Below are positions 19,467 through 29,201 of a stretch of 64,000 bases of DNA, in pieces. How positions within the stretch are numbered: the first letter of the stretch is position 1; the number at the start of each line of letters is the position of its first letter. The translations under genes were made by a program, and so were the position numbers. The notes below the pieces were generated by a model, which did not search any database, was not told where the DNA came from, and saw nothing but the letters and a program-made list of their open reading frames with translations. Source of the stretch: Maribellus luteus (GTDB taxonomy: Bacteria > Bacteroidota > Bacteroidia > Bacteroidales > Prolixibacteraceae); contig NZ_QWGR01000021.1 in assembly GCF_003576475.1 (NCBI RefSeq), forward strand, positions 1 to 64,000, read 5' to 3'.

Positions 19467-19553
19467 TTCTGTTGAACAAATTTTATTGCAACAGAATATT
19501 CAATAAACATTTGTCAAGTATTGTATCCGGGAGATTCGTCGGATACAATACTT
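19467..19553 (+). promoter_or_regulatory. Two consecutive stem-loops between susE-like and DUF1080 genes
   Basis: The first has an 8-bp stem (TTCTGTTG at 19467-19474, CAACAGAA at 19489-19496). The second has a perfect 13-bp stem (AAGTATTGTATCC at 19516-19528, its complement at 19541-19553) with a 12-nt loop. No long T-run follows, so partial termination or an RNA-processing/stability barrier between the binding genes and the enzyme genes fits best. Confidence 0.5.
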
Positions 19554-19660
19554 ATTCAAATACCAAAAATTTCTTATATAAAAAGATATTGGCACACCAC
19601 ACTAAAAACACAATATCTCACTTACTATCAAAACATTATCCTCACATTAAAAATAATATT

Positions 19661-20404
19661 ATGAAACAAATAATTCTTTTCTCTTTGTTTTTTCTGCTCT
19701 GCATGTCAATTCAATCATATGCCCAACAGGAAAATGAATGGCTGCCCGAGAGTACTGAATGGCATTATCCGGTACCGCCAAAAGTTGAACCAGGCAAGCA
19801 AGGTAGCGCTCCTTCTGATGCAATTGTTTTATTCGATGGAACTGATTTGTCAAAATGGAAATCAGAAAATGGAGGAGATGTTGAGTGGTCGATAATCGAC
19901 GGAACACTCCAGGTAGAGCCTGGCAAAGGAGGTATCATCACAAAGGAGTTCTTTGGAGATTGTCAACTGCATATTGAGTTCAGATCACCCGATCCAGAAG
20001 CTTACGATGGTCAAAACAGAGGCAATAGTGGTATCATGCTTCAAAGTCGTTATGAAGTTCAGGTACTGGACGGAGACAACAACGAAACCTATGTAAATGG
20101 CATGGTTGGAAGTATCTACAAACAAAGTGCACCGGCAGTAAATGCCTATACTAAAAATGGAGAATGGCAGGTTTACGATATTTACTGGAAGGCCCCTCGA
20201 TTTGGGACAAATGACCAGTTCGAATCTCCGGCAATGATCACCGTTGTATTGAATGGCATTCTGGTGCAAAACAACTTTGTCCTGAAAGGGCATACTCCTT
20301 ATGTTGGGTTACCTAAATATGAGCCACATGGCCGCCTCCCTCTTTTTTTACAAGATCACGGGACAAAAGTAGCATACCGGAACATCTGGATCAGAAACCT
20401 TTAA
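19661..20404 (+). CDS. DUF1080 / 3-keto-disaccharide hydrolase family secreted protein
   Basis: A 247-residue exported protein with a Sec signal (LFSLFFLLCMSIQSYAQ). The DUF1080 (PF06439) domain covers about residues 50-245, with the typical IVLFDGTDLSKW start, then DVEWSIIDGTLQVEPGKGGI, GNSGIMLQSRYEVQVLD and a closing YRNIWIRNL strand. Family members cleave 3-keto-glycosides formed by a partner oxidoreductase, and the next gene encodes exactly such an oxidoreductase. I start at the ATG at 19661, because a longer frame from 19472 has no signal peptide and runs through the two hairpins. The substrate is not known. Confidence 0.88.
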   Translation: MKQIILFSLFFLLCMSIQSYAQQENEWLPESTEWHYPVPPKVEPGKQGSAPSDAIVLFDGTDLSKWKSENGGDVEWSIIDGTLQVEPGKGGIITKEFFGDCQLHIEFRSPDPEAYDGQNRGNSGIMLQSRYEVQVLDGDNNETYVNGMVGSIYKQSAPAVNAYTKNGEWQVYDIYWKAPRFGTNDQFESPAMITVVLNGILVQNNFVLKGHTPYVGLPKYEPHGRLPLFLQDHGTKVAYRNIWIRNL

Positions 20405-20438
20405 AAGCACAGAGTTCGACATTTTAATACGAAATATC

Positions 20439-21779
20439 ATGAATACAAATAGAAGAGAGTTTCTAAAAAAAACTTCAGCTTTAACAGCAGGGATAGGATT
20501 ATCGTCCATCATTTCAGCAAAAACAATACAAAGTGTACCTCAACACTCTTCAAGCCAAAATGTAAATTTGGGAGTTATCGGGGTAGGAATGGGATGCCGT
20601 GATTTACAGGGAGCACTAACCGACAATCCGTGGGTTCATTGCCTGGGCTTGTGTGATGTCAATCAACAACGACTTGAAGAACAGGCTACACGTTTTAAAA
20701 AGGATTTTCCGGAACAGACATCAAGCATGCTCTTGTATACAGATTTCAGAAAGCTTTTGGAAAACGAAGATATTGACGGAGTAATTGTCGCCACACCTGA
20801 CCATTGGCATACATACATTTTTGCCGAAGCACTAAAAGCAAAGAAGGCTATTTATATTGAAAAACCTGTGGCCAATACAATTGAAGAATGCAACTTGCTG
20901 ATTGATTTACAGAAAAAATACCAGGAAGTTGTAACGACAGGTTTATGGCAAACCAGCCAGCGCTATTTTCGGCAAGCAAACGAAATATTAAAATCGGGAG
21001 TGCTTGGTGATGTATACAAAGTGCAGCTCTGGATCAATGAACCAACCAATCCGATTGCGAAAGTCGAAGATACTACTGCCCCTGAATACATTGATTATGA
21101 TATGTGGTTAGGACCGGCTCCAAAGCGACCTTTCAACAATCATCGTTATTGGAGTTGGCGCACGTTCTGGGACTATGGTGGAGGACAACAAACCGACTGG
21201 GGAGTTCACTGGATTGATTCAGCATTTGATGGATTAAAAGCACTAGGGCTTTGCGACCGCTCTTATCCGGAGGCTGTTTTTTCGTCGGCCTATAAACATC
21301 CTGAAAGTTTTAATGAGACGCCAAGTTGCCAGACTACCATTTTTCAATATAAAAATTTTCATATTGAATGGACCCAACAAGTGGCTAAATTGTATAATCG
21401 AAACCAGGGTGTAGCCTGGATCGGAAGTAAGGGCACTCTTGTTTGCAACCGAGAAGGATATGAACTGATTCCAGAGATAGGAAAGGACAGAAATCCTTTG
21501 GCAGAAGCAGTTCTTCTCAAAGGAAAATTTGAGGATGGAGGTATCGAAGCTCATGCCAGTAATTGGTGCCAGTGCATTCAAAATCAATCGAAAAATACGA
21601 ACAGCCCGGTTGAGAAAGGAGCATTTGCAACAATTTTAGCTCATCTCGGAAATATTTCATACCGGACAAGTTCCTGTATTTCATATGATCCAATAACAAG
21701 GAGCATTGTGAATAATCCTAAAGCAAGTGCTTATGCTCAAGCAAAATATCGAGATCCCTGGAATCTTCCAATAGTCTAA
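20439..21779 (+). CDS. Tat-exported Gfo/Idh/MocA family oxidoreductase
   Basis: A 446-residue NAD(P)-dependent sugar oxidoreductase. The N-terminus MNTNRREFLKK is a twin-arginine signal, so it should be exported folded with its cofactor. The Rossmann motif GVIGVGMG lies at about 45-52, and the catalytic-type EKPVAN motif near 140. The C-terminal part contains MWLGPAPKRPFN and TFWDYGGGQQTDWGVHW, typical of the Tat-exported subfamily. It starts 34 bp after the DUF1080 gene. Together they suggest oxidation of a glycoside to its 3-keto form and then cleavage, both in the periplasm. That pathway is inferred from family pairing. Confidence 0.92.
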   Translation: MNTNRREFLKKTSALTAGIGLSSIISAKTIQSVPQHSSSQNVNLGVIGVGMGCRDLQGALTDNPWVHCLGLCDVNQQRLEEQATRFKKDFPEQTSSMLLYTDFRKLLENEDIDGVIVATPDHWHTYIFAEALKAKKAIYIEKPVANTIEECNLLIDLQKKYQEVVTTGLWQTSQRYFRQANEILKSGVLGDVYKVQLWINEPTNPIAKVEDTTAPEYIDYDMWLGPAPKRPFNNHRYWSWRTFWDYGGGQQTDWGVHWIDSAFDGLKALGLCDRSYPEAVFSSAYKHPESFNETPSCQTTIFQYKNFHIEWTQQVAKLYNRNQGVAWIGSKGTLVCNREGYELIPEIGKDRNPLAEAVLLKGKFEDGGIEAHASNWCQCIQNQSKNTNSPVEKGAFATILAHLGNISYRTSSCISYDPITRSIVNNPKASAYAQAKYRDPWNLPIV

Positions 21780-21940
21780 ATTACGAGTAATAATTCGAAA
21801 GAATTTATAAGTACTAACTCACCTACTAAAGTGAGCTTCTATTATTAATAAAACAAATCTAGATATTTAACACAGTTAGCATTATTAAAGAAGCTGAGAC
21901 AGTAAAATAGGGTTCGAGCCTCAGCTGAGTCACCAAAAAA

Positions 21941-21970
21941 AAGCTCCGAATTTCTTCGGAGCTTTTTTTA
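21941..21970 (+). terminator. Rho-independent terminator of the right PUL
   Basis: A perfect 10-bp stem, AAGCTCCGAA with TTCGGAGCTT, closes a 4-nt loop and runs straight into seven T residues. It lies about 160 bp after the oxidoreductase stop and ends the plus-strand PUL. Confidence 0.9.
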
Positions 21971-22003
21971 TACTCGAAATAAGAAGCCGGATAAATCGGT
22001 TTC

Positions 22004-22777
22004 CTAACGAAGTTCTACCACAGCGCCAATGGGCAAATGATCGGAAAGCTGAACTTTCCAGGTGATATTTTCAATCCCCTCCCACTTTTCCTGCGGATAG
22101 GCAAAGATGTAGTCGATTTTATGACGGGGCTCTTTCGCCGGAACAGTAGAATCCAGGTTGCACAAGCGTTTCCAGTCGGCCATGCCTTCAACGATTTCTT
22201 TTGAATCGGGACGTGCATTAAAATCACCGCAAACAATTACCGGATAGGGTTCTTTTTGCAGCACTTCATTCAGCTTAGCCACCTGAACCTGCCGCTCCTC
22301 AGTATTGGTGTAATCGAGGTGTGTGCAGGCAAACGTAAAATACTTTCCTTCCTCGTATTCAACATGGCTCACCAACATGGCCCGCTGCTCTTTTCCGTGC
22401 TCGGTTTTGGGCAGGTAAATACGTTCTACCGATGCCAAAGGAAAGCGTGAAAGAATACCGATACCGTAGTATCCACCGGCGTAGGGAATTGTTTTTCCGT
22501 AGGCCGACAACATGCCTGTGCGATAACCAAGCTCTGTTATAAAATCCTTTCCGTTCTGAAGAGGCGCTCTTTCCCGGTTGGTGTGGCAATCCACTTCCTG
22601 CAAGGCAACCACATCAGGCTGCTCTTCTTTAATAAAAGCGGCAAGCTCTTCGAGCGAAGCCAACTCGCCAAAACGCAAATTGTAGCAAAGCACTTTTAAT
22701 GTATCTGTTTTTTCCTCGGCGAACACCCCTGACACCAATGCCAGAAGAAGAGCCACTGTTAAGCATAAAGACTTCAT
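22004..22777 (-). CDS. Secreted endonuclease/exonuclease/phosphatase-fold hydrolase
   Basis: A 257-residue exported protein (signal LTVALLLALVSGVFAE) with a complete EEP metal-dependent phosphodiesterase fold. Motifs in order are LCYNLRFG, VVALQEVD (metal-binding Glu), CTHLDY, VICGDFNARPDS (Asp/Asn pair), HKIDYIFA and LSDHLPIGA (catalytic Asp-His). The set is intact, so activity is likely. Substrates in this family range from nucleic acids to phospholipids and inositol phosphates; a periplasmic phosphodiesterase role is the most that can be said. It stands alone, tail to tail with the right PUL and 170 bp from the tamB-like gene. Confidence 0.9.
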   Translation of the reverse strand: MKSLCLTVALLLALVSGVFAEEKTDTLKVLCYNLRFGELASLEELAAFIKEEQPDVVALQEVDCHTNRERAPLQNGKDFITELGYRTGMLSAYGKTIPYAGGYYGIGILSRFPLASVERIYLPKTEHGKEQRAMLVSHVEYEEGKYFTFACTHLDYTNTEERQVQVAKLNEVLQKEPYPVIVCGDFNARPDSKEIVEGMADWKRLCNLDSTVPAKEPRHKIDYIFAYPQEKWEGIENITWKVQLSDHLPIGAVVELR

Positions 22778-22950
22778 AATAGGTATATTTTAATATCGAA
22801 CAAAATTAAAAATATTAGTAATACCAATTGTTCTTTAAAATGCCGTACGGAATTTGGAAGCTTACAATGGTTAATGCCGATACTACAACAAAGGAGCAGT
22901 CTGAACAAAGTGAAAGAATGCTACATTTTGTTGTTAAATCGGTATAAATC

Positions 22951-25900
22951 CTATTTTGAATTTAGTTTCAGAATCAGATCGAAACCACTGTCGGTAGAAG
23001 AGTTATTAAGCTGAAGAAACAAAAAGCGAAACAGCTCGTATTCGAGCTTTACTTCGTATTTGGCAATGTCTTTTTCGTCGGTTTCGCCAAAGCGTTGCTC
23101 GTAACTTACAAACAAATCGTTGGTAATGTATTTTCCCACCACAAACCCGGAATTTTCAAAATCGCCGTAGCCTTTTACTTCAATGTAGTCTACATTCAGG
23201 CTCCTTCCCAGCAGATCGGTCAGTTGCGAAGAAAGCACGGCCATTGCCGCCGACCCGGCCAGTTGTCCGGCACCGGGCACATTGTCCTGCTGAGCAACCG
23301 AAAGCTCGTTTACGCCTTTCCCAAAAATCAGGTACGACAAAGCATCTCCTTCACTGATACTCGCGTCGTCCAGTAAAAACTGAATGGTTGGCTCAGATGC
23401 TTTTCCTGAAATGGCCACGCTCAGCTTTTGCTCGGCACGGTCGGAGTTACGGAAAACGTAGGAAGCTTTAACGTTTAACATTGGCATCATTTCCTCGCCT
23501 CCCAGAAAAGTTACCGAGCCTTCGTCAATTTTAAATATCTTTCCAAACAAGTCGTACTGCCCGCGCACCACATCAATTTTTCCGAAGAGTTCAAAATACT
23601 CGTTGTTTTTTACCACATCCAGGTCGCCCGAAATTTCCACAAACATATCTTTGTTTTTGATCCAGGTATTCTGCGGAAACTCGATATTCAGCTTTCCGGT
23701 AAAATTATCGAAGTAGTTAAGATTGATTGTATCCTTTACTGTAGCTACTGAATCCAAACCGGACATGCTTAAAGAATCGGCACTTTGCGAAAGCTTTTCA
23801 ATTTCGCGCAGCAGAATGGGGTCCGGAATTTCCGGTGCACTGATTTTTCCCATCAGGTTCATAACCGCAGGCAGGTAAATTTCGGCTTTGGGCACCTTCA
23901 AATCACCCCAAAAAACAACGTCGCCGGCCTCTCCTTTCAGGTTTACATCGCCCGAAAGCTGCATGTTGTAATGCCGGTGGCTAAACGGGTTAAAACGCTT
24001 AAACTGAATGTGAACTTCCGATTTCTGGATTCCACCTTTGTAAAAAGCTGATTGAAAGTCAACAGCACCGCTGGCCTGCAAAACACCGTCGGGCGATTTG
24101 ATAAAGAAGGAATCGAGCCTCGCTGCCTTTTCTGAAAAATTAAGTTCGAAAACAATGTCGCGGTAGTTTATTCCATACTCCGGCATAATTACTGCAGCAT
24201 CCAGTAACTTCAGACTTCCTTTGGGATCGGGCGATTCCAGCGTTCCACCCACCGCCACTTCTCCGTTCATTTCTCCTTTGATTTGCTCCCCGGCCTTCAG
24301 GAAAGGCAGTGATGCCAATGGAAAACGATCAACACGCAGCAGTGCATTTACGGTATCTTTCGGGTCTACCCCAAAATTCATACTATCCAGCCGGGCATTT
24401 ACCGGCATGGCAGCATTTATGGTAATACTCCCCGAATCAGCCGGAATTGCCTGCCCCTGAAACTGAAAGCGTTGGTTCTCCAAACCAAACCCGCCTCCCA
24501 AAGCCGAAAAGCGATAGCCGTAAGCCAAGGCATTATCAATCGAAAAATCGCTGGTCAGCGCGGGGTTTGCAGCGGTGCCTGTTAAAGCAATGCTGGCATT
24601 TACTTTTCCGAACACATCAGCTTTCTGCCCCAAACTTTCCAGCAACTGGCCAATATCAACATGGGCTATCTCCAGTTTAAAATCCTCCTCCCCTTTCAGC
24701 GAAACCGTACCTTCTGCTTTTATAAACTGGGACGTATCCGAAGCGTCGGAAGCCATTTTGAAGTTTTGCAACCGGTACCCCAGCGAATCCATTTCAAACC
24801 AGGCGGGTGCATTTACCAGTTCCAGATGTTGGTTCATAAAATCGAGACTCCAGTCCGAGAGTTCCACCCTCATTGTATCGCCCAACAAAACCCGGGTACT
24901 TAGTGCACTTTTCAGCTGCTCTCCGGCAAGCTGCGCCGTCAGCCACACAGAATCGGTACGGTATTCTGCGGCCACGTTAACTGTATCGAGCATAAAATAA
25001 GCTGTACCCGGCTTTTCGGCCACAAGCTGTGCCGCGAAAATTGTATCAGTCGATGTAATGCTGCCACTTCCTTTTAGCTTCAGTTTTTTTGCTGTCAAAC
25101 CGGAAAAAGCAATTTCTTCCAGCTCTGCCAGTGAATTCAGCAAAAGAGAATCGGGCGTGCCCCAAACATGCGCTTCCACTTTTCCTTTGCCATATAAACT
25201 ATCCACAGGCAGGTAAGCCCAAAATGGCTGAATGCTGTCAATCACCGCCTCAACACGAATATCCGAATGATCTTCCAGACTGTAATTTCCGCTGGCATTT
25301 ACACGCAAGGCCTGAGCTTGCGCCCATAACGAATCTATCCCAATATTCTTTTGTGCATACCGAAAGTTTCCAACCAATGAATCAAGAACAAAGCCCGCAA
25401 ACTCAGACTCAGCAACAACAATGTTTGCAGATGCGGTAAGAGCAGCAGGATCAAAACCTCTGCCTGCCATTTGGGCTTTCAGGTTAATATCCGATTGCAA
25501 AGAATCGTTTCCGAGCAAAGGAGCAAGGTTTAAATTACGCGTCCGGGCACGAAGCCGGTACTCCGGGTTTCCCTGCCAGTTTTTTATTTCGGGAACCAGC
25601 GACACAAAGCCAAAGTTCCCTTCTCCGGTAATATCTCCCAACAGGTTTCCCTTGTCCAACCAAAGCGTCATTTTTAACTGCTCCACCGGTTTTCCGGCAA
25701 ACAGGCAATTGCTAAAATCGGCATCCAGGTTCAAGCGGGCCGTTTTGGGATCGGTACCTTCACCGTCGAGATTTAACCTGCCGTTCAAGAGGTAATTAAG
25801 CTGCGGATCTCCCAGCCAGTAAGCCAGGTTTACATTTCGGATGTCACCTGTTAAACGGTATTTTAAACCGGCAAACTGAGGATCATCCAAAAAACGGCCA

Positions 25901-26835
25901 AAGTTCTCGGAAAAAAGGTCCAATTGCAGCCCTTGCTCTTTATCATTCACCGCCAAAGAGGCCTCCAGTTCTCCTTCAACGATCTTCGAAGAAAAGTTTA
26001 CCACCGGTTTTGCCGACAGTTTTATTGCAGGAATAAAAAACTCAAATTCATTCAGGTTCACAGGTTCACTTTCCAGTTTGGCAGCCACATTTAAAGACGA
26101 AACATCCGAATAATTTGCTTCTCCCTTTAACGCATTCCGGGCTGTTTTTACATGAAAGTTACGAAGGGAAACAGCTTCCTGGTCGCGCACAATATCCAAC
26201 GAAAGCTCTGCCAACTGAAAATCGGGATGAAGAGTATGAAAAGCCAGTTTCTTTAACCGGAGCTCCTGTTTCTCTGTGGCGTATTTCAACGCCATGTTTA
26301 CATTCAGGTTGTTCACCTCACGCGGAATCAGCGAATCAAGTGCCTGAATCCGCAGCTTGCCTTCTGCCAGTTCAAAGTCGGATAAAATAATCTGAAAATT
26401 TCCGGAAGCACTGCTTGTATCCACTTCGTTGCTATTCGTTTCCGGAACCAGACGCTGAAAATTCCAGGTTGAATCAACTTCCTGCTTTAACCTGACATAA
26501 GGCTTCGTGAGTTGCACCGAATTTAATAGCAGCTCGCCGTGCAGCAGAGGCAGAAGCCGGTACGAAGCACTCACCGATTCCACAAACAGAAAGGTATCTT
26601 TTTCAACCGTCCAGCAAACATTTTCCAGCTTCAGTTTATTAAAAAAATCCCCCTCTAGATTTCCAATACTCAGCTGACCATTTACGGTTTTTGAAACCTG
26701 CGTTTCGGCGATTTGCACGATTTTGCGTTTTACCGGCCCGGTTTGAATAAGCAGAACGGCAACAAGCAGCAAAGCCACCACACCGGCGAACAGCCAGGCA
26801 AGCACAAGAAATATGTATCGCAATAATCGCTTCAT
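22951..26835 (-). CDS. tamB: TamB-like translocation and assembly module protein (DUF490)
   Basis: A 1294-residue envelope-spanning protein of the AsmA/TamB group. One N-terminal membrane anchor (about 6-32, FLVLAWLFAGVVALLLVAVLL) precedes a long periplasmic repeat-rich beta region. The conserved C-terminal DUF490/TamB domain covers roughly 930-1290, with KGEAGDVVFWGDLKVPKAEI, VVRGQYDLFGKIFKIDEGSV and DALSYLIFGKG. Such proteins form hydrophobic grooves linked to outer-membrane protein assembly and phospholipid transport. Its start lies 6 bp after the stop of a BamA/TamA-type gene, so this is the classic TamA-TamB pairing. Confidence 0.92.
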   Translation of the reverse strand: MKRLLRYIFLVLAWLFAGVVALLLVAVLLIQTGPVKRKIVQIAETQVSKTVNGQLSIGNLEGDFFNKLKLENVCWTVEKDTFLFVESVSASYRLLPLLHGELLLNSVQLTKPYVRLKQEVDSTWNFQRLVPETNSNEVDTSSASGNFQIILSDFELAEGKLRIQALDSLIPREVNNLNVNMALKYATEKQELRLKKLAFHTLHPDFQLAELSLDIVRDQEAVSLRNFHVKTARNALKGEANYSDVSSLNVAAKLESEPVNLNEFEFFIPAIKLSAKPVVNFSSKIVEGELEASLAVNDKEQGLQLDLFSENFGRFLDDPQFAGLKYRLTGDIRNVNLAYWLGDPQLNYLLNGRLNLDGEGTDPKTARLNLDADFSNCLFAGKPVEQLKMTLWLDKGNLLGDITGEGNFGFVSLVPEIKNWQGNPEYRLRARTRNLNLAPLLGNDSLQSDINLKAQMAGRGFDPAALTASANIVVAESEFAGFVLDSLVGNFRYAQKNIGIDSLWAQAQALRVNASGNYSLEDHSDIRVEAVIDSIQPFWAYLPVDSLYGKGKVEAHVWGTPDSLLLNSLAELEEIAFSGLTAKKLKLKGSGSITSTDTIFAAQLVAEKPGTAYFMLDTVNVAAEYRTDSVWLTAQLAGEQLKSALSTRVLLGDTMRVELSDWSLDFMNQHLELVNAPAWFEMDSLGYRLQNFKMASDASDTSQFIKAEGTVSLKGEEDFKLEIAHVDIGQLLESLGQKADVFGKVNASIALTGTAANPALTSDFSIDNALAYGYRFSALGGGFGLENQRFQFQGQAIPADSGSITINAAMPVNARLDSMNFGVDPKDTVNALLRVDRFPLASLPFLKAGEQIKGEMNGEVAVGGTLESPDPKGSLKLLDAAVIMPEYGINYRDIVFELNFSEKAARLDSFFIKSPDGVLQASGAVDFQSAFYKGGIQKSEVHIQFKRFNPFSHRHYNMQLSGDVNLKGEAGDVVFWGDLKVPKAEIYLPAVMNLMGKISAPEIPDPILLREIEKLSQSADSLSMSGLDSVATVKDTINLNYFDNFTGKLNIEFPQNTWIKNKDMFVEISGDLDVVKNNEYFELFGKIDVVRGQYDLFGKIFKIDEGSVTFLGGEEMMPMLNVKASYVFRNSDRAEQKLSVAISGKASEPTIQFLLDDASISEGDALSYLIFGKGVNELSVAQQDNVPGAGQLAGSAAMAVLSSQLTDLLGRSLNVDYIEVKGYGDFENSGFVVGKYITNDLFVSYEQRFGETDEKDIAKYEVKLEYELFRFLFLQLNNSSTDSGFDLILKLNSK

Positions 26836-26841
26836 TTCATA

Positions 26842-28677
26842 CTAAAAAGCCTGTCCTACACTCAAAAAAAACTGGGCACTTCTCTTTTCATTCCAAAGTG
26901 GTACGCCCACATCAAAACGCACGGGCCCGATGGGTGTTTCAATGCGCAAACCACCACCAACGGCATAAGCCAATTCATTCAGCCGGTAATGAAATGCTTT
27001 TTCCCACACATTGCCGCTTTCAAAAAAAGCCACACCATTCACCCGTCTAAACAGCGGATACCTCAACTCGATGTTGGCTTCGAGAATGCTTTTTCCTCCC
27101 ATCGGAGTGCCACTTTCGCGTTTCGGCCCCAACTCCGAACGGCTCCACCCCCTGATGGAATTGCTTCCACCCGAGTAGAAACGGTCTTCAACCGGGATAA
27201 AACCACTGGCATCCGACGAGTAAATCCCGCCTTCCATCAGACGAAGCGCCAGCACGCAGTCGCCTATTTTCTGGTAAGTACGGAAATCACTCCACAAACG
27301 AACGTAGCTAAAATCGCCACCAAACACGTAGCCGTTCAACTTTACTCCCAGCGAAATATTTACCCCCTGTTCCGGAGAGAATTTGGGTTTTGCAGTTGAA
27401 TAAACAGAACTATATTGAATCCCGGATTTATTGTAAAGATATTCCTCATCCTCCGGATCAGGAACTTCGGTATCTCCCGCTTCAATGCGCTGCTCCACTT
27501 TTTCATAATAATATGTCAGCGTAGAGTTCAGGCTATTATCAAATTCATAAGTCAATGGCAGGTTTATACCATAGGTGCGGGTTTCGTACCCCGGCTCTGA
27601 ATTGATGCCCAGAAAGGGATTGATCGAAATAGACCCTTTCTTGTTAAAAAGCTTTGGCTGGGTCCACTTAAAACTGAAATAGTAAGGTTCCAGCGCCGAA
27701 TGTTTGGCGTAAATATTAATACGCCGCGCCGTACCCAAAAATCCGAGGTAGGTAAAGTCGGCAAAAGTCCTGAACTTATCTTCCGTTCCGTACCCCACCC
27801 CAAACTTGGTGTTTACCCGCGGAGCTTCCTCCACATACAAAGTCACCGGAATCGGATTTTTTAAGGTCGCATATTCTTTTTGCGGAAGTACCGACACAAT
27901 TCTGAAAAGCCGCAGATGGTACAAATCCTCCCGCGTTTTATCCAGCACCGATTTGTCGTACCGGTCGCCTTCTTTGTAAATAACCTGTTTCTCAATAAAT
28001 TTTGCTGAAATCTTCTTATTCCCTACAAGCCTGGTTTCGCCAAGCACGCAAACCGGCCCCGGAGAAACCACGTAGGTGATGGACGTTGAATGCCGGTCGG
28101 TTTTTAATCCCAGTTCGTAATCAACCTGGGCATAAGCATAGCCCAAATCCAGAAAAATGTTGCGGACAACCGAAAGATCTTCCTTTAGAGACTCGTCCCT
28201 AAAACGTTCCCCTTCCAGCAACTTCAGCTCCTTCATTTTCGCCTTTGCAAGAGAATCGTTGTTGAAAGACACGCCAGGACCACTGAACCGGAACAAAACG
28301 GAATCGATCGTATAAGGTTCGCCTTCTTCTATCACAAACAGAAGGTGCACTGTTTTCTTCTGGTCGTTGACTTTGGGCGGATCGAGTTTAATTTTCACAT
28401 CCACAAAACCTTCTCCCTGGAAAACTTTCCGGAGTCGCTCCATTTCAATCTCCATCAGATCGCGGTTAAAAAGAGTTGGTTCGTCTTTGGAAAAAACCTT
28501 GTCGAGGTACGACACCTCATCGGTCGCCATTTTATCCATCAAATAGCTTTTCTCCAGGGTTTTATTTCCGACAAAATCAATCCGCCTGATCTCATAATTT
28601 TCCTGTGCCTGCAACCTGGAGGCAAACACTTGCAACGCCAACATCCATAAAAATATGTAGTATCCGTTTTTTACCAT
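26842..28677 (-). CDS. BamA/TamA family outer membrane assembly protein
   Basis: A 611-residue Omp85-type protein. After a signal peptide (LQVFASRLQAQ) come POTRA-like repeats (about 25-290), including YEIRRIDFVGNKTLEKSYL and GETRLVGNKKISAKFIEKQV. A C-terminal 16-stranded barrel of the surface-antigen family (about 295-611) follows, with the conserved FYSGGSNSIRGW loop and PIGPVRFDVGVPL near the end. It is followed 6 bp later by the TamB-like gene, which argues for a TamA role rather than the essential BamA, but the two are hard to separate by sequence alone. Confidence 0.92.
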   Translation of the reverse strand: MVKNGYYIFLWMLALQVFASRLQAQENYEIRRIDFVGNKTLEKSYLMDKMATDEVSYLDKVFSKDEPTLFNRDLMEIEMERLRKVFQGEGFVDVKIKLDPPKVNDQKKTVHLLFVIEEGEPYTIDSVLFRFSGPGVSFNNDSLAKAKMKELKLLEGERFRDESLKEDLSVVRNIFLDLGYAYAQVDYELGLKTDRHSTSITYVVSPGPVCVLGETRLVGNKKISAKFIEKQVIYKEGDRYDKSVLDKTREDLYHLRLFRIVSVLPQKEYATLKNPIPVTLYVEEAPRVNTKFGVGYGTEDKFRTFADFTYLGFLGTARRINIYAKHSALEPYYFSFKWTQPKLFNKKGSISINPFLGINSEPGYETRTYGINLPLTYEFDNSLNSTLTYYYEKVEQRIEAGDTEVPDPEDEEYLYNKSGIQYSSVYSTAKPKFSPEQGVNISLGVKLNGYVFGGDFSYVRLWSDFRTYQKIGDCVLALRLMEGGIYSSDASGFIPVEDRFYSGGSNSIRGWSRSELGPKRESGTPMGGKSILEANIELRYPLFRRVNGVAFFESGNVWEKAFHYRLNELAYAVGGGLRIETPIGPVRFDVGVPLWNEKRSAQFFLSVGQAF

Positions 28678-29201
28678 AGATCAAATATCGATACAAAAAA
28701 GCCTGTTCCTGCAGAACTTGAACAGATCGACTTATTTTTCGCAGTAGATTAATTTTCCGATCAGTTTAAAAATCAGAGATCGTTGATTTCTCCAAATTTC
28801 GTGCTAAAAAGGAAGAAAATCAATCCGCGGCCTGTCTTTACCCGAACTAAGTTAAGAGATTACTTTTTGAATGCAACCGGGAATGCCACCAAGTCAGTTT
28901 TAAAACTAAAACAAACGGGCTACTCACCCGAAACATATATAGTACCACGTGCACAGGCACTTTAAAATCATAATTCTGTCATATTCAACAAAAAGCAAAC
29001 AAAAAGTTACATTAAGCTTTGTTTATTAGATGACAAAAGTCTTGCCTCCGATAAAAGAAATCCCGTTTCTTTGCGGCAACTTTGTTGCTTTCATCAACAA
29101 AAGAGCTTAAACCAAAGCGCCCAAAAGCTGTCGAATGAAAACCCCTGACACCTGCGTAGAAAGCTGAAACAAAAAAATAAATCACTATAAAACTAAAATT
29201 C
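28678..29201. other. Divergent intergenic region, tamA-like / sulfatase
   Basis: This 524-bp gap separates the divergent starts of the BamA/TamA-like gene and the sulfatase gene. I see no RNA gene and no convincing promoter pair. A TTG-initiated 60-codon plus-strand frame (28783-28965) has no recognisable protein character and was not called. Confidence 0.5.

Noticed and set aside
19472-19660. 63-residue N-terminal extension of the DUF1080 protein
   Set aside because: It reads through two strong hairpins and would bury the signal peptide that begins at 19661.
28783-28965. 60-codon plus-strand frame
   Set aside because: TTG start, no family resemblance and no clear promoter; probably chance.
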